Counted from the stretch's first letter, positions 6,453 to 14,874 are shown. The stretch is 22,466 nt of DNA from RGIG2707 sp045600065 (GCA_045600065.1 JAZRXE010000010.1:1-22466); one strand, 5' to 3'. Program-made: numbers and translations. Notes: generated from the letters alone by a model not told the origin.

Positions 6453-7445
6453 TTATACCTCTATTATATTATATCCTGCTGATTTCAGCATACGGTTCAT
6501 AACGGAGTAAGCAAGGGAATCTCCGCCGCTCAGGCCTGCGGCAAGTATAAGATCCACATGCTGTTCCTCGTCCACATAGCGAAGATCCGCAAAAAGCCTT
6601 GCGGCAGCTTCTCCGGAATCCTTATACATAAGCATGGCCACAGAACAGCCCTCGGCGCTTTTCTGCCTGTAAAGCTCCTGCATGGCTGCGGCAACCTTTT
6701 CCACGGGGCCTGTGAATATCTGCATCTGAGCCTTAGGGGCGTAATGCTTGTACTTCATTCCCGGCGCCCTGGGAACAAGGGCGGGGTCGGGTCTTCCGCT
6801 GATAGCAGGATCGTAGCTGCAGGGCAGCTCCAGTATTTCCGTTATGCGCTCCGGGCTGATAAGACCTGGCCGGAGTATCACGGGCAGCGGGCCTGTCATG
6901 TCTGTAACGGTGGATTCGATGCCGCCTATGCAGGGCTCACCCATGATCACTGCGTCTATTCTGCCGTCAAGGTCGTGCTTTACGTGCTCCCACATGGTGG
7001 GACTGGGCCTGCCGGAGGTGTTGGCGCTGGGGCCTGCCAGAGGAAAGCCGCACAGGTCTATAAGCCTTAAGGCAGCATCGTTTGCGGGCATTCTGACCGC
7101 CACGGTATCCAGACCGCCGGTGGTCTCCTTGGGCACGGCGTCCTTTTTGGGAAGCACCATGGTAAGAGGGCCGGGCCATATGGCTTCGGCGAGCCTGCGG
7201 GCATTTTCGGGCAGCTCCCGTACAAGATCATCGAGCTGCTCCATTCTGCTGATATGGACTATAAGGGGGTTGTCCGAGGGACGTCCCTTTGCAGCGTAGA
7301 TCTTTTCGGAAACCCGGGGATCTAAGGCGTTGCCGCCCAGACCGTAGACAGTCTCCGTGGGAAAAGCCGCCAGACCGCCGCTTTGCAATATGCGGGCAGC
7401 CTTGAGAAGATCCTGTTCTGTTGTGGAAAGATAAACGGTATCCAC
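6453..7445 (-). CDS. ywlC: L-threonylcarbamoyladenylate synthase, Sua5/YwlC type
   Basis: A 330-residue protein making threonylcarbamoyl-AMP from threonine, bicarbonate and ATP, the first step of t6A37 formation in ANN-decoding tRNAs. The N-terminal ~200 residues are a YrdC domain: GGLAAFPTETVYGLGGNA (about 24-41), KGRPSDNPL, a PGPLTMVLPKK segment and GPSANTSGRPSPT. The rest is the Sua5 C-terminal domain joined by a linker containing PRAPGMKYKHYAPKAQ. The start is GTG, overlapping the prfA stop by one base (TAGTG at 7447-7443). The expected partners TsaB, TsaD and TsaE are not in this window. Confidence 0.94.
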   Translation of the reverse strand: MDTVYLSTTEQDLLKAARILQSGGLAAFPTETVYGLGGNALDPRVSEKIYAAKGRPSDNPLIVHISRMEQLDDLVRELPENARRLAEAIWPGPLTMVLPKKDAVPKETTGGLDTVAVRMPANDAALRLIDLCGFPLAGPSANTSGRPSPTMWEHVKHDLDGRIDAVIMGEPCIGGIESTVTDMTGPLPVILRPGLISPERITEILELPCSYDPAISGRPDPALVPRAPGMKYKHYAPKAQMQIFTGPVEKVAAAMQELYRQKSAEGCSVAMLMYKDSGEAAARLFADLRYVDEEQHVDLILAAGLSGGDSLAYSVMNRMLKSAGYNIIEV

Positions 7446-8512
7446 TAAAAATTCTTCATCTTTTCCGCCTGTTCCTCGGTGATCAGGGCATCGATGATCT
7501 CGTCTATGTCTCCGTCCATAAAGGAATCAAGCTTATAAATGGTATAGCCGATGCGGTGATCGGTAATACGGCCCTGGGGAAAGTTGTAGGTCCTGATACG
7601 CTCGCTGCGGTCGCCGGAGCCGATGAGGCTGCGCCTCTGCTCTGCCTGCTCGTCATGCTGCTGCTGAAGCATGTGGGCGTAGATACGGGATTTAAGCTCA
7701 ATAAAGGCCTTTTCCTTGTTCTTGAGCTGGGATTTTTCGTCCTGGCACTGGACCACCACGCCGGTGGGGATATGAGTCAGACGCACTGCGGAGTCTGTCA
7801 TGTTGATGTACTGACCGCCGTGGCCGGAGGCCCTGAAGGTGTCCACGCGTATATCGTCCCACTTAAGATCGAGCTCCACATCGTCCACCTCGGGCATAAT
7901 GGCTATGGTAGCAGCCGAGGTCTGTATACGGCCCTGGGATTCTGTTACGGGCACGCGCTGGACCCTGTGAACGCCGGATTCGAACTTGAGCCTGGAATAG
8001 GCGCCCTTGCCGATGATGCGCAGCACGCCCTCCTTGACTCCGCCTATGCCGGTCTCGTTGATGTCTGTCAGCTGGGTCTTCCAGCCTCTGCGCTCTGCAT
8101 ATCTGGAATACATTCTCAGAAGATCCGCGCCAAACAGGGCGGCTTCCTCTCCGCCTGTGCCTGCACGAACCTCCAGGATAACGTTTTTCTCGTCGTTGGG
8201 ATCCTTGGGAAGCAGGGCGATTTTCAGCTCTTCGGTCAGGACCTCGATGCGGTCGGTCAGATCGGAGATCTCCATCTTGGCCATATCCCGCATTTCATCG
8301 TCAAGGCTGCTGTCAGAAAGCATTTCCCTGGTATCCGCCAGATACTCTGTGGCCTTTTTGTATTCTCTGTATTTGGTGACTATGGGCTCCATTTCGCCCA
8401 TCTCTTTTATGTGCTTTTGCCAGCGCGACTGATCGGCGATCACATCCGGGTCGGACACGGTCAGGCTCAGCTCGTCGTATTTTTCAAGTATAAAGTCAAG
8501 TCTCTTAAACAT
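7445..8512 (-). CDS. prfA: Peptide chain release factor 1
   Basis: A 355-residue class I release factor. The PVT tripeptide at residues 188-190 (RVPVTESQGR) identifies RF1, which reads UAA and UAG; RF2 would have SPF. The catalytic GGQ is at 232-234 within ASGHGGQYINMTDSAVRLTH, and its Gln is normally methylated by PrmC. It heads a tight operon with ywlC, rpiB, upp and tyrS. The prmC gene often found just after prfA is absent here. A bactofilin terminator ends only about 20 nt upstream of the ATG, leaving no room for a promoter after it. Confidence 0.97.
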   Translation of the reverse strand: MFKRLDFILEKYDELSLTVSDPDVIADQSRWQKHIKEMGEMEPIVTKYREYKKATEYLADTREMLSDSSLDDEMRDMAKMEISDLTDRIEVLTEELKIALLPKDPNDEKNVILEVRAGTGGEEAALFGADLLRMYSRYAERRGWKTQLTDINETGIGGVKEGVLRIIGKGAYSRLKFESGVHRVQRVPVTESQGRIQTSAATIAIMPEVDDVELDLKWDDIRVDTFRASGHGGQYINMTDSAVRLTHIPTGVVVQCQDEKSQLKNKEKAFIELKSRIYAHMLQQQHDEQAEQRRSLIGSGDRSERIRTYNFPQGRITDHRIGYTIYKLDSFMDGDIDEIIDALITEEQAEKMKNF

Positions 8513-8531
8513 ATCTGCCTTTCATTTCCGC

Positions 8532-8562
8532 AAAAATACCGAAGGCCGGGTAAAGCCTTCGG
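8532..8562 (-). terminator. Rho-independent terminator between the bactofilin gene and prfA
   Basis: On the minus strand CCGAAGGC (8562-8555) pairs with GCCTTCGG (8546-8539) around an 8-nt loop, followed by TATTTTTG. It is 20 nt after the bactofilin stop and about 20 nt before the prfA ATG. Confidence 0.8.
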
Positions 8563-8581
8563 CGCTGTCAGATCAGGGTTG

Positions 8582-9103
8582 CTAATTTTCGAAGATATTG
8601 TCCTCGGTGACTTCGATATCTTCGCTTTCGGAAGCAGGCTTCTCCTCGGCCGGGGCGGCAAACGCGCCCATGCTCATATCGCCCTCGAAATAGCTTCCGG
8701 GGAAGGTCTGAAGGAATCTGGTATGGAGCGTGCCTGTCATGTTGGCATGCTCGGTGAGTCTTGCCAGCTGATTGCAGTCCACGCTGCCGTAAATGCTGCC
8801 GGAAAGATCCAGAGAATCCACAGTGGCATTGCCCTTGTATGCGGCTCCGTCGGTCACTACAAGCTTGGCGCTGCTGCGCAGGTCTCCTTCTACCGCGCCG
8901 TTGATCTCCATATCGTCGGCGGTAACAAAATTGCCGTAGAAGGTGATGCCTTTACCGATATATGTGGTATCGGAGGGGCTGTAGTCTCTGGCTGCGGATG
9001 CGGGCTGCTGTTCCTGCTCAGGCTGTTCGGGTTGCTCGGGAGCCTGAGGCTCTTCGATGATTTCGGTTACAGGCTCTTCGGGTTTCTTTTTATTGAAAAG
9101 CAT
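8582..9103 (-). CDS. Bactofilin family polymer-forming protein
   Basis: A 173-residue protein with a central bactofilin domain at about residues 45-145 (TYIGKGITFYGNFVTADDMEINGAVEGDL, then SGSIYGSVDCN), the repetitive pattern of a right-handed beta-helix. Bactofilins self-assemble into membrane-associated filaments that act as scaffolds for cell-wall enzymes, polar proteins or appendages. Flanking regions are disordered: an N-terminal Pro/Glu/Gln repeat (PEQPEQPEQEQQP) and an acidic C-terminal tail. The N-terminal MLFNKKKPEE may contact the membrane. It has its own terminator and appears to be transcribed alone. There is no neighbouring M23 peptidase, a frequent bactofilin partner. Confidence 0.9.
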   Translation of the reverse strand: MLFNKKKPEEPVTEIIEEPQAPEQPEQPEQEQQPASAARDYSPSDTTYIGKGITFYGNFVTADDMEINGAVEGDLRSSAKLVVTDGAAYKGNATVDSLDLSGSIYGSVDCNQLARLTEHANMTGTLHTRFLQTFPGSYFEGDMSMGAFAAPAEEKPASESEDIEVTEDNIFEN

Positions 9104-9341
9104 AGAATGATCCTTTCGGTATTAATTGTTACATATTTCATTTATTTTACACTATGTACATAATAAATTAAAGAAAAAATTTGTTCATAAATGCATTATT
9201 TACGAATACCGCACGACTGCCCTGCCGAACTCTGACAACGGCATTAAGACACACCCCCGTCCCCTGTATCAGGATATTGATATTCTGCGGCCTGAATGAT
9301 ATGATATTTAGTCATATAATACAAAAATCGGGGAACAAGCC
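9104..9341. other. Divergent intergenic region between the bactofilin and DUF554 genes
   Basis: This 238-bp gap is AT-rich next to the bactofilin gene (9120-9200). It must carry the promoters of both genes. A -10 and weaker -35 for the right-hand gene are listed separately. For the left-hand gene only a poor TAAAAT-type -10 (about 9145-9152, minus strand) is visible. No RNA gene or repeat was found. Confidence 0.5.
9292..9320 (+). promoter_or_regulatory. Candidate sigma-A promoter of the DUF554 gene
   Basis: TATAAT at 9315-9320 is a perfect -10, with CTGAAT at 9292-9297 as a weak -35 at a 17-nt spacing. The predicted start is about 15 nt upstream of the ATG, so the leader is very short. Confidence 0.45.
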
Positions 9342-10052
9342 ATGTTCGGTATTTTTACGGGCGTTATCGCCAACGCAGCCATGGTGATCGCAGGCTCTGC
9401 GATAGGCTGCATCTTCAAAACAGAAAAGCTCAAAACCATAGGCGAGCGCATTTTTCAGGCCTTTGCCTGCTTTGTAATGGTTCTGGGCATATCCGGATCC
9501 ATCGAGCTTTCCCAGCCCATATTCATACTGATCTCTCTTATCCTGGGCATTGCCATAGGCGAGCTTCTGGATATAGACGCAAGGTTCAACGCCCTGGGCG
9601 ATTCCATGCAGAGACGCTTTGCCGCAAATTCTTCAGACGGAAGCTTCTCGGAGGGCTTTGTATCCGCATCTCTGCTGTTTTGCATAGGCTCCATGACCAT
9701 CATGGGCGGACTGCAGTCAGGGCTGGAAAACATCCACACTATTTATTACACGAAGGGAGTGATAGACGGGGTGACAGCAATCACCTTCGCCATGAGCTCG
9801 GGCATAGCCGTGGCATTTTCCGCCCTGTCCATCACCGTTTATCAGGGCCTTCTGACCCTGAGCGCCAGCTTTATAGCGCCCTACCTGAGCCCTGAGATAA
9901 TAAGCATAAGCACCCAGGTCGGCAGCCTTACCCTGATAGCCCTGTCTTTCAATATGCTGGGCCTTACAAAGATCAAGGTGGCAAACTTCCTGCCGGCAAT
10001 GTTCGTGCCCATGATATGGTGCATTCTGGGGCTGCCTGTGCCTGCGATTTAA
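9342..10052 (+). CDS. DUF554 family integral membrane protein
   Basis: A 236-residue protein with about six to seven hydrophobic segments and the typical DUF554 (YdfK-like) landmarks: GVIANAAMVIAGSAIGCIFK at the start, LILGIAIGELLDID in the first third, then FCIGSMTIMGGLQSGL followed by a KGVIDGVTAITFAMSSGIAVAFSA segment. Family function is not established; a membrane transport role is often assumed. The start is the ATG at 9342, with GGGGAA upstream. The DMT permease gene follows within a few bases, so the two are probably co-transcribed. Confidence 0.9.
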   Translation: MFGIFTGVIANAAMVIAGSAIGCIFKTEKLKTIGERIFQAFACFVMVLGISGSIELSQPIFILISLILGIAIGELLDIDARFNALGDSMQRRFAANSSDGSFSEGFVSASLLFCIGSMTIMGGLQSGLENIHTIYYTKGVIDGVTAITFAMSSGIAVAFSALSITVYQGLLTLSASFIAPYLSPEIISISTQVGSLTLIALSFNMLGLTKIKVANFLPAMFVPMIWCILGLPVPAI

Positions 10053-10059
10053 GGTGATT

Positions 10060-11067
10060 ATGGACAACAATTCGAAAAATACCATTACAGATAACGCACC
10101 CGAAACACAGGGCAAGGTCTCCGGGCGTTCACTGCAGCTTCTCGGCTACGGCCTGCTGCTTCTTACGGCCTTCGTATGGGGCATGGCCTTTGCCTTTCAG
10201 CGCTCGGGAATGCAGTACATAGGCCCTCTGACCTTTGTGGCATGCCGCATGATGCTCTCGACGCTGGTGCTGATCCCTGTGATCGCCTTTCTGGACAGAC
10301 GCAAGCCAAGAGAGCCTGAGCCTCAGAGAAGCATCATCCGCAAAAACACCTTAAAAGGCGGCATAATGTGCGGCATTCTGCTCTTTGCAGGCTCTTACCT
10401 GCAGCAAGCCGGACTGGTCTATACCCCGGCAGGCAAGGCGGGCTTTATCACCGCTCTGTACATGCTGCTGGTGCCTGTGATAGGAGTGCTGTTTCTGGGC
10501 AAACAGCTGCCTGCGGCATCCTGGGCTGCGGTGCTTATGGGCACTGCCGGCCTTTATATGATATGCATGAGCGAAAGCCTGCGGCTGGCGCCCGGCGATG
10601 TTCTTGTCATGGGCTGCGCCCTTTGCTTTGCCGTTCATATATATGTGTGCGACCACTATTCGCCCATATCAGATCCGGTAAGGCTAAGCTGCATGCAGTT
10701 TGCGGTCTGCAGCCTGCTCAGCTGGATCGCCTCCATCGCCTTTGAACTGAGCAGCGGACCCCAGGGGCCGGTCTTCACGTTTGCGGAGGATACTATCCCC
10801 ATGGCGGAGGGCATCGCTGCGGCTGCCGTGGCCATCATCTACTGCGGCGTCTTTTCCGGAGGCGTGGGCTACACCCTGCAGATAGTGGCCCAGAAGTATA
10901 CCAGACCCAGCGCTGCGGCGCTTATAATGAGCCTGGAATCGGTATTCGCCACCCTGGGCGGCGCCCTGCTTCTGCACGAGCGCTTAAGCTTAAAGGAATA
11001 CGCCGGCTGCGCCGTCATGTTCGCAGCCGTTGTAATAATTCAGATCTCAGATCAAAAAAACTGCTGA
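10060..11067 (+). CDS. EamA/DMT superfamily permease
   Basis: About 335 residues with ten predicted membrane helices in two EamA repeats: the first from LLGYGLLLLTAFVWGMAFAFQRSGMQYIGPLTF, the second from LRLAPGDVLVMGCALCFAVHIYVCDHYS. The C-terminal KYTRPSAAALIMSLESVFATLGGALLLHERLSLKEYAGCAVMFAAVVIIQI is classic for the family. DMT permeases move small metabolites such as amino acids or nucleosides; the substrate cannot be deduced. I prefer the ATG at 10060 because AAGG sits five bases upstream; a GTG at 10054 is in frame and would add two residues. It follows the DUF554 gene directly and precedes metG by about 40 nt. Confidence 0.9.
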   Translation: MDNNSKNTITDNAPETQGKVSGRSLQLLGYGLLLLTAFVWGMAFAFQRSGMQYIGPLTFVACRMMLSTLVLIPVIAFLDRRKPREPEPQRSIIRKNTLKGGIMCGILLFAGSYLQQAGLVYTPAGKAGFITALYMLLVPVIGVLFLGKQLPAASWAAVLMGTAGLYMICMSESLRLAPGDVLVMGCALCFAVHIYVCDHYSPISDPVRLSCMQFAVCSLLSWIASIAFELSSGPQGPVFTFAEDTIPMAEGIAAAAVAIIYCGVFSGGVGYTLQIVAQKYTRPSAAALIMSLESVFATLGGALLLHERLSLKEYAGCAVMFAAVVIIQISDQKNC

Positions 11068-11073
11068 TTCAGA

Positions 11074-11093
11074 TCTGTCCTCATTCGGACAGA
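11074..11093 (+). other. Small hairpin just before the metG ribosome binding site
   Basis: TCTGTCC (11074-11080) pairs perfectly with GGACAGA (11087-11093) around a 6-nt loop, a few bases before AAAGGAG. There is no T-tract, so it is not a standard terminator. It could modulate metG translation or protect a processed 5' end; there is no direct evidence. Confidence 0.35.
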
Positions 11094-11108
11094 CGAAAGG
11101 AGTAAAAA

Positions 11109-13073
11109 ATGGCAGAAGAAAAGAAAACCTTTTACATCACAACACCCATATACTATCCCAGCGACAACCTGCATATAGGCCATACCTACTGCACGGTTAT
11201 GGCAGACGCCATGGCGCGCTTCAAGAGACTGCAGGGATACGATGTTATGTTCCTGACCGGCACCGACGAGCACGGTCAGAAAATACAGGAAAAAGCCGAA
11301 AAGAAGGGGGTCACCCCCCAGCAGTACGTGGACGAAGTGGTCGCCGGCATCAAGGAGCTGTGGAAGACCATGGAAATCTCCAACGACGACTTCATCCGCA
11401 CCACCGAGGAGCGCCATGTAAAGCGCGTACAGACCATCTTCAACAAAATGTACGAGAAGGGAGATATCTACCTGTCCGAATACGAGGGCTGGTACTGCAC
11501 CCCCTGCGAATCCTTCTGGACCGAGAGCCAGCTGGTGGACGGCAAGTGCCCAGACTGCGGCAGACCCGTGCAGAAGGCCAAGGAGGAAGCCTATTTCTTC
11601 CGTCTTTCCAAGTATTCCGACCGCTTGAAGGAAATGCTGCTCACCACTGATTTCCTGCAGCCCCAGGCCAGAGTCAACGAGATGATCAGCTTCATCGACC
11701 AGGGCCTGGAAGACCTGTGCATCTCCCGCACCAGCTTTGACTGGGGCGTTCAGGTGCCCATCAACGAAAAGCACGTGATCTACGTATGGCTGGATGCCCT
11801 TTCCAACTACATCACCGCCCTGGGCTATCCCGAAATGGACGGAGAGGACAGCTCCAAGTACTTCAAGTACTGGCCGGCTGACTACCATCTGGTTGGCAAG
11901 GAGATCGTCCGCTTCCACTCCCTGATCTGGCCCGCAATGCTCATGTCTCTGGATCTGCCCGTGCCCAAGCACGTTCTGGGCCATGGCTGGCTGCTGATCG
12001 ACGGCGGCAAGATGTCCAAGTCAAAGGGCAACGTGGTAGACCCCGTGGTGCTGATCGACCGCTACGGCGTGGACGCCCTGAAGTATTTCATCCTGCGCGA
12101 ATACACCTTCGGACAGGACGGTGCCTTCACCAACGAGGTGATGCTCAAGCGCATGAACTACGACCTGGCCAACGACCTGGGCAATCTGGTCTCCCGCACC
12201 GTCTCCATGATAGAAAAATACAACGGCGGCATCATACCCGGCAAGGGCGCTCAGGAGGGCCCCGACGCCGAGCTCTATGATCTGGCCGTCAGCTGCCGGG
12301 ACAAGGTGGCTGCCCGCATGGACAAGTTCGAATTCAACTACGCTCTGGAGGAGATCTGGATATTGATCCGCAGGGCCAACAAATACATAGACGAGACCGC
12401 GCCCTGGACTCTGGCAAAGGATGCCGCCTGCAAGGACCGCCTGGACACCGTGCTGCACAACCTGTCCGAGTGCCTGCGCATAGTCTCCGTGCTGATCCAT
12501 CCCTTTATGCATACCACCTCCGCAAGGATGAGGGCTCAGCTTGGCATCGAAGGCGAGGTATCCTGGGAGGATGCCGTGGTATTCGACGAGATGAACGGTC
12601 AGAAGGTCTGCAAGGGCGAACTGCTCTTCCCCAGACTGGACGTGGAAGCAGAGCTGAAGGCACTGGAAGATATAAAGCTCGAGAACATGAAGAAGGCCGG
12701 GCTTATCCCCGGAGAAAAGGAAGAGCCCAAGGCAGAATACGAGCCCTTCAAGGAGCCCATCACCATTGACGACTTCGATAAGATAGATCTTCGCACCGGC
12801 GTAATTATTAAGGCGGAAAAGCATCCCAAGGCGGATAAGCTTCTGGTGTTCCAGGTCGACCTGGGCAGCGAGGTACGCCAGATTATTTCCGGCGTTGCAG
12901 GAAGCATCAAGCCCGAGGACTGCGTGGGCCAGCACTGCATAGCCGTGGTGAACCTGCCCCCCAGGAACCTGAGAGGCCTGGAATCTCACGGAATGCTGAT
13001 CTACTCCAAGGATGCCGAGGGAAGGTTCAGCTTTGCCTTCTCCAACGACAAGGCCGGACTGACTGTAGGATAG
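11109..13073 (+). CDS. metG: Methionine--tRNA ligase with C-terminal tRNA-binding domain
   Basis: A 654-residue class I synthetase charging initiator and elongator tRNA(Met). HIGH is at residues 22-25. A single zinc knuckle is formed by Cys130, Cys133, Cys147 and Cys150, and KMSKS is at 301-305. The anticodon-binding helical domain follows (about 350-500). The C-terminal ~100 residues (from about 553, TIDDFDKIDLRTGVIIKAEKHPKADKLLVFQVDLG) form the EMAP/Trbp111-type OB fold that dimerises and grips tRNA, normal for Bacillota MetG. AAAGGAG precedes the ATG. tatD follows after 2 nt, a very common metG-tatD pairing. No T-box or SAM riboswitch fits in the 41-bp leader. Confidence 0.97.
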   Translation: MAEEKKTFYITTPIYYPSDNLHIGHTYCTVMADAMARFKRLQGYDVMFLTGTDEHGQKIQEKAEKKGVTPQQYVDEVVAGIKELWKTMEISNDDFIRTTEERHVKRVQTIFNKMYEKGDIYLSEYEGWYCTPCESFWTESQLVDGKCPDCGRPVQKAKEEAYFFRLSKYSDRLKEMLLTTDFLQPQARVNEMISFIDQGLEDLCISRTSFDWGVQVPINEKHVIYVWLDALSNYITALGYPEMDGEDSSKYFKYWPADYHLVGKEIVRFHSLIWPAMLMSLDLPVPKHVLGHGWLLIDGGKMSKSKGNVVDPVVLIDRYGVDALKYFILREYTFGQDGAFTNEVMLKRMNYDLANDLGNLVSRTVSMIEKYNGGIIPGKGAQEGPDAELYDLAVSCRDKVAARMDKFEFNYALEEIWILIRRANKYIDETAPWTLAKDAACKDRLDTVLHNLSECLRIVSVLIHPFMHTTSARMRAQLGIEGEVSWEDAVVFDEMNGQKVCKGELLFPRLDVEAELKALEDIKLENMKKAGLIPGEKEEPKAEYEPFKEPITIDDFDKIDLRTGVIIKAEKHPKADKLLVFQVDLGSEVRQIISGVAGSIKPEDCVGQHCIAVVNLPPRNLRGLESHGMLIYSKDAEGRFSFAFSNDKAGLTVG

Positions 13074-13075
13074 AT

Positions 13076-13900
13076 ATGTTATTCGATACTCATTGTCACA
13101 TTTCCGACGAAGGATTTGACGACAGCCGGGATGCCCTGATTGAAGAGATCAGGGCATCTGAGCTTAAATATATCATGGATGTGGGAACGGATCTTGCCAC
13201 CAGCCGAAGGGTCGTGCAGACCCCCCGCAGCCTGGATTTCTGCTACGCCATAATAGGTTGTTTTCCTTCGGACACCTATAGCTTCGACGAAGAGCAGCTT
13301 GCTCAGATAAAGGCGCTGGCAGCAGACCCCCGGGTCAGGGCCATAGGCGAGATAGGCCTTGACTACCATTACGACAACACGGACAAAAAGACCCAGCAGC
13401 ACTGGTTTGCAAGGCAGATAGAGACCGCTCTGGAGCTTAGGCTGCCCATAGCCATCCACAGCAGGGAGGCCGATCAGGACACCATGGACATACTTAAGCA
13501 CTGCGGAGCCTTCAGCAGGGAGCGCGCGGGCTGCTTTCCTCTGCACCCGGACGGAAGACCCGATGCCAGGGTGCTGCTGCACTGCTTTTCGGGCAGCGCG
13601 GAGCTGGGCAGGCAGTACACGGAGCTGGGCGCGACCCTGAGCATATGCGGCCCCGTGACCTACAAAAACGCCAGAAAAACCGTAGAAGTAGTGGAACAGA
13701 CAGACATAAGACGCCTTGTTACCGAAACGGACTCGCCCTACCTTACTCCGGTGCCCTTCCGGGGCAGGCAGAACAAGCCCGTATATGTGGAATACACCGC
13801 CCGCAAGATCGCGGAGATCAAGGGCATAAGCTATGAAGAGGTGTGCAGGATCACCTTCGAAAACGCCTGCAGATTTTTCGGTATAGAAAATGAACGCTGA
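13076..13900 (+). CDS. tatD: TatD family metal-dependent DNase
   Basis: A 274-residue TIM-barrel hydrolase. Metal ligands of the family are visible: HxH in FDTHCHIS (His6, His8), Glu92 in GEIGLDYHYD, His128 in AIHSREA, His169 in LLHCFSGS and Asp219 in ETDSPYLTP. Family members are 3'-5' DNases and D-amino-acyl-tRNA-related enzymes have also been proposed. Two oddities: the usual G-x-H-P after the second strand reads GCFPSD here, so that His is lost, and a ~15-residue insertion (FSRERAGCFPLHPDGRPDA, about 146-164) precedes the HCFSG motif. It starts 2 nt after metG and overlaps tilS by 11 nt. The usual third gene of this cluster, ksgA, is not next to it. Confidence 0.92.
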   Translation: MLFDTHCHISDEGFDDSRDALIEEIRASELKYIMDVGTDLATSRRVVQTPRSLDFCYAIIGCFPSDTYSFDEEQLAQIKALAADPRVRAIGEIGLDYHYDNTDKKTQQHWFARQIETALELRLPIAIHSREADQDTMDILKHCGAFSRERAGCFPLHPDGRPDARVLLHCFSGSAELGRQYTELGATLSICGPVTYKNARKTVEVVEQTDIRRLVTETDSPYLTPVPFRGRQNKPVYVEYTARKIAEIKGISYEEVCRITFENACRFFGIENER

Positions 13901-14873
13901 ACTGACGGTTAGAAAGACAATTGAGCGCTTCGGGCTGATCCCCGGGGGCAGCAGAGTAGTGCTGGGGCTTTCCGGAGGCCCGGATTCCCTGAGCCTTCTG
14001 ACCATACTTGCAGAGCTGCAAAAGCCTTTGAATTTCAAACTCGAAGCCCTGCACCTAAACCATCTGATGCGCGGAGAAGACGCTGCCGCCGATGTGGAGT
14101 TTCTCAGGGAATACTGCCGGGGCATAGGAGTGCATCTCGAGGTGAGATACTGCGATGTTTACGCAAAGGCAGTCGCCGAAAATATTTCGGTGGAGGAAGC
14201 AGGACGCAGCGCCCGTCATGAGGCCCTCAGAGAATATGCAGACGGGGACCTTATAGCCTTTGCCCACAACAGAGACGACCAGGCCGAAACCGTGCTTATG
14301 AGAGTGCTCCGAGGCACAGGAGTCCACGGGCTGGCTGCCATGGAATACAAGCGTGCCGACGGGGTGATACGCCCTCTGCTGGATACCCCCAGAGCCGATA
14401 TCGAAAGGTATTGCAGCGACCACGGCCTGACGCCCCGCTTTGACAGCACCAATGCGAGCCTGGATTACACCAGAAACAGGCTGCGTCTGCAGCTGATTCC
14501 CAGGCTTAAGGAAGAATACAATCCCAATCTCAGGGAAAGTCTGGCAAGGCTTTCCGCCAACGCCAGAGAAGACGACGACTGTCTTCAGAGCTTGGCTGCG
14601 GGATTCTGCAACAGCCCTGCCGTAAGAAGAGATCAGGACTGCATAAGCGCAGATAAAAAGGCCCTGAAGGCCCTGCATCCGGCTGTGTTCAAAAGGGCTG
14701 TAAAGCTTATATTTTCAGAGCTCGGCCTTTGCGAAGACATTGGCTACACCCACCTGAATTCCCTTTACACCACGGTCATCGCAGGCAATAACCGGGCTTG
14801 CGTGGAGTTTCCTGCAGGCTACAGCGCCTTCACACAGGCAGGAAAAGTGATATTTTCAGGACCTTCCCGCTAA
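13890..14873 (+). CDS. tilS: tRNA(Ile)-lysidine synthase, short form
   Basis: A 327-residue N-type ATP pyrophosphatase that adds lysine to C34 of tRNA(Ile2) so it reads AUA. The PP-loop SGGPDS is at residues 28-33. HLNHLMRGEDAAADVEFLREYC and SVEEAGRSARHEAL follow, then AHNRDDQAETVLMRVLRGTGVHGLAAM and the RPLLDTPRADIERYC linker to the substrate-binding domain. Many clostridial TilS proteins are about 450 residues with a further C-terminal domain. Here the reading frame ends after the substrate-binding part, much like the short Aquifex-type enzyme. The stop is immediately followed by the ftsH promoter, so this looks like a natural end rather than a frameshift. It overlaps tatD by 11 nt. Confidence 0.94.
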   Translation: MNAELTVRKTIERFGLIPGGSRVVLGLSGGPDSLSLLTILAELQKPLNFKLEALHLNHLMRGEDAAADVEFLREYCRGIGVHLEVRYCDVYAKAVAENISVEEAGRSARHEALREYADGDLIAFAHNRDDQAETVLMRVLRGTGVHGLAAMEYKRADGVIRPLLDTPRADIERYCSDHGLTPRFDSTNASLDYTRNRLRLQLIPRLKEEYNPNLRESLARLSANAREDDDCLQSLAAGFCNSPAVRRDQDCISADKKALKALHPAVFKRAVKLIFSELGLCEDIGYTHLNSLYTTVIAGNNRACVEFPAGYSAFTQAGKVIFSGPSR

Positions 14874-14874
14874 C

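Noticed and set aside
9013..9060. Pro/Glu/Gln codon repeat in the bactofilin gene as a DNA repeat element
   Set aside because: The short repeat (PEQ three times) is in frame in the disordered N-terminal region, a normal low-complexity tail for bactofilins.
7421..9163. 580-codon open frame on the + strand opposite prfA and the bactofilin gene
   Set aside because: Antisense shadow: it crosses two real genes and their terminator, has low-complexity hydrophobic runs and lacks a convincing ribosome binding site.
11068..11108. T-box or other amino-acid-responsive leader before metG (also considered for tyrS and lysS)
   Set aside because: The gaps before metG (41 nt), tyrS (9 nt) and lysS (19 nt) are far too short for a T-box, and no T-box sequence (TGGNACCGCG-like) is seen.
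11052..12989. Long minus-strand open frames opposite metG
   Set aside because: Both mirror metG codon periodicity. MetG carries intact motifs along its whole length, so these are shadows.
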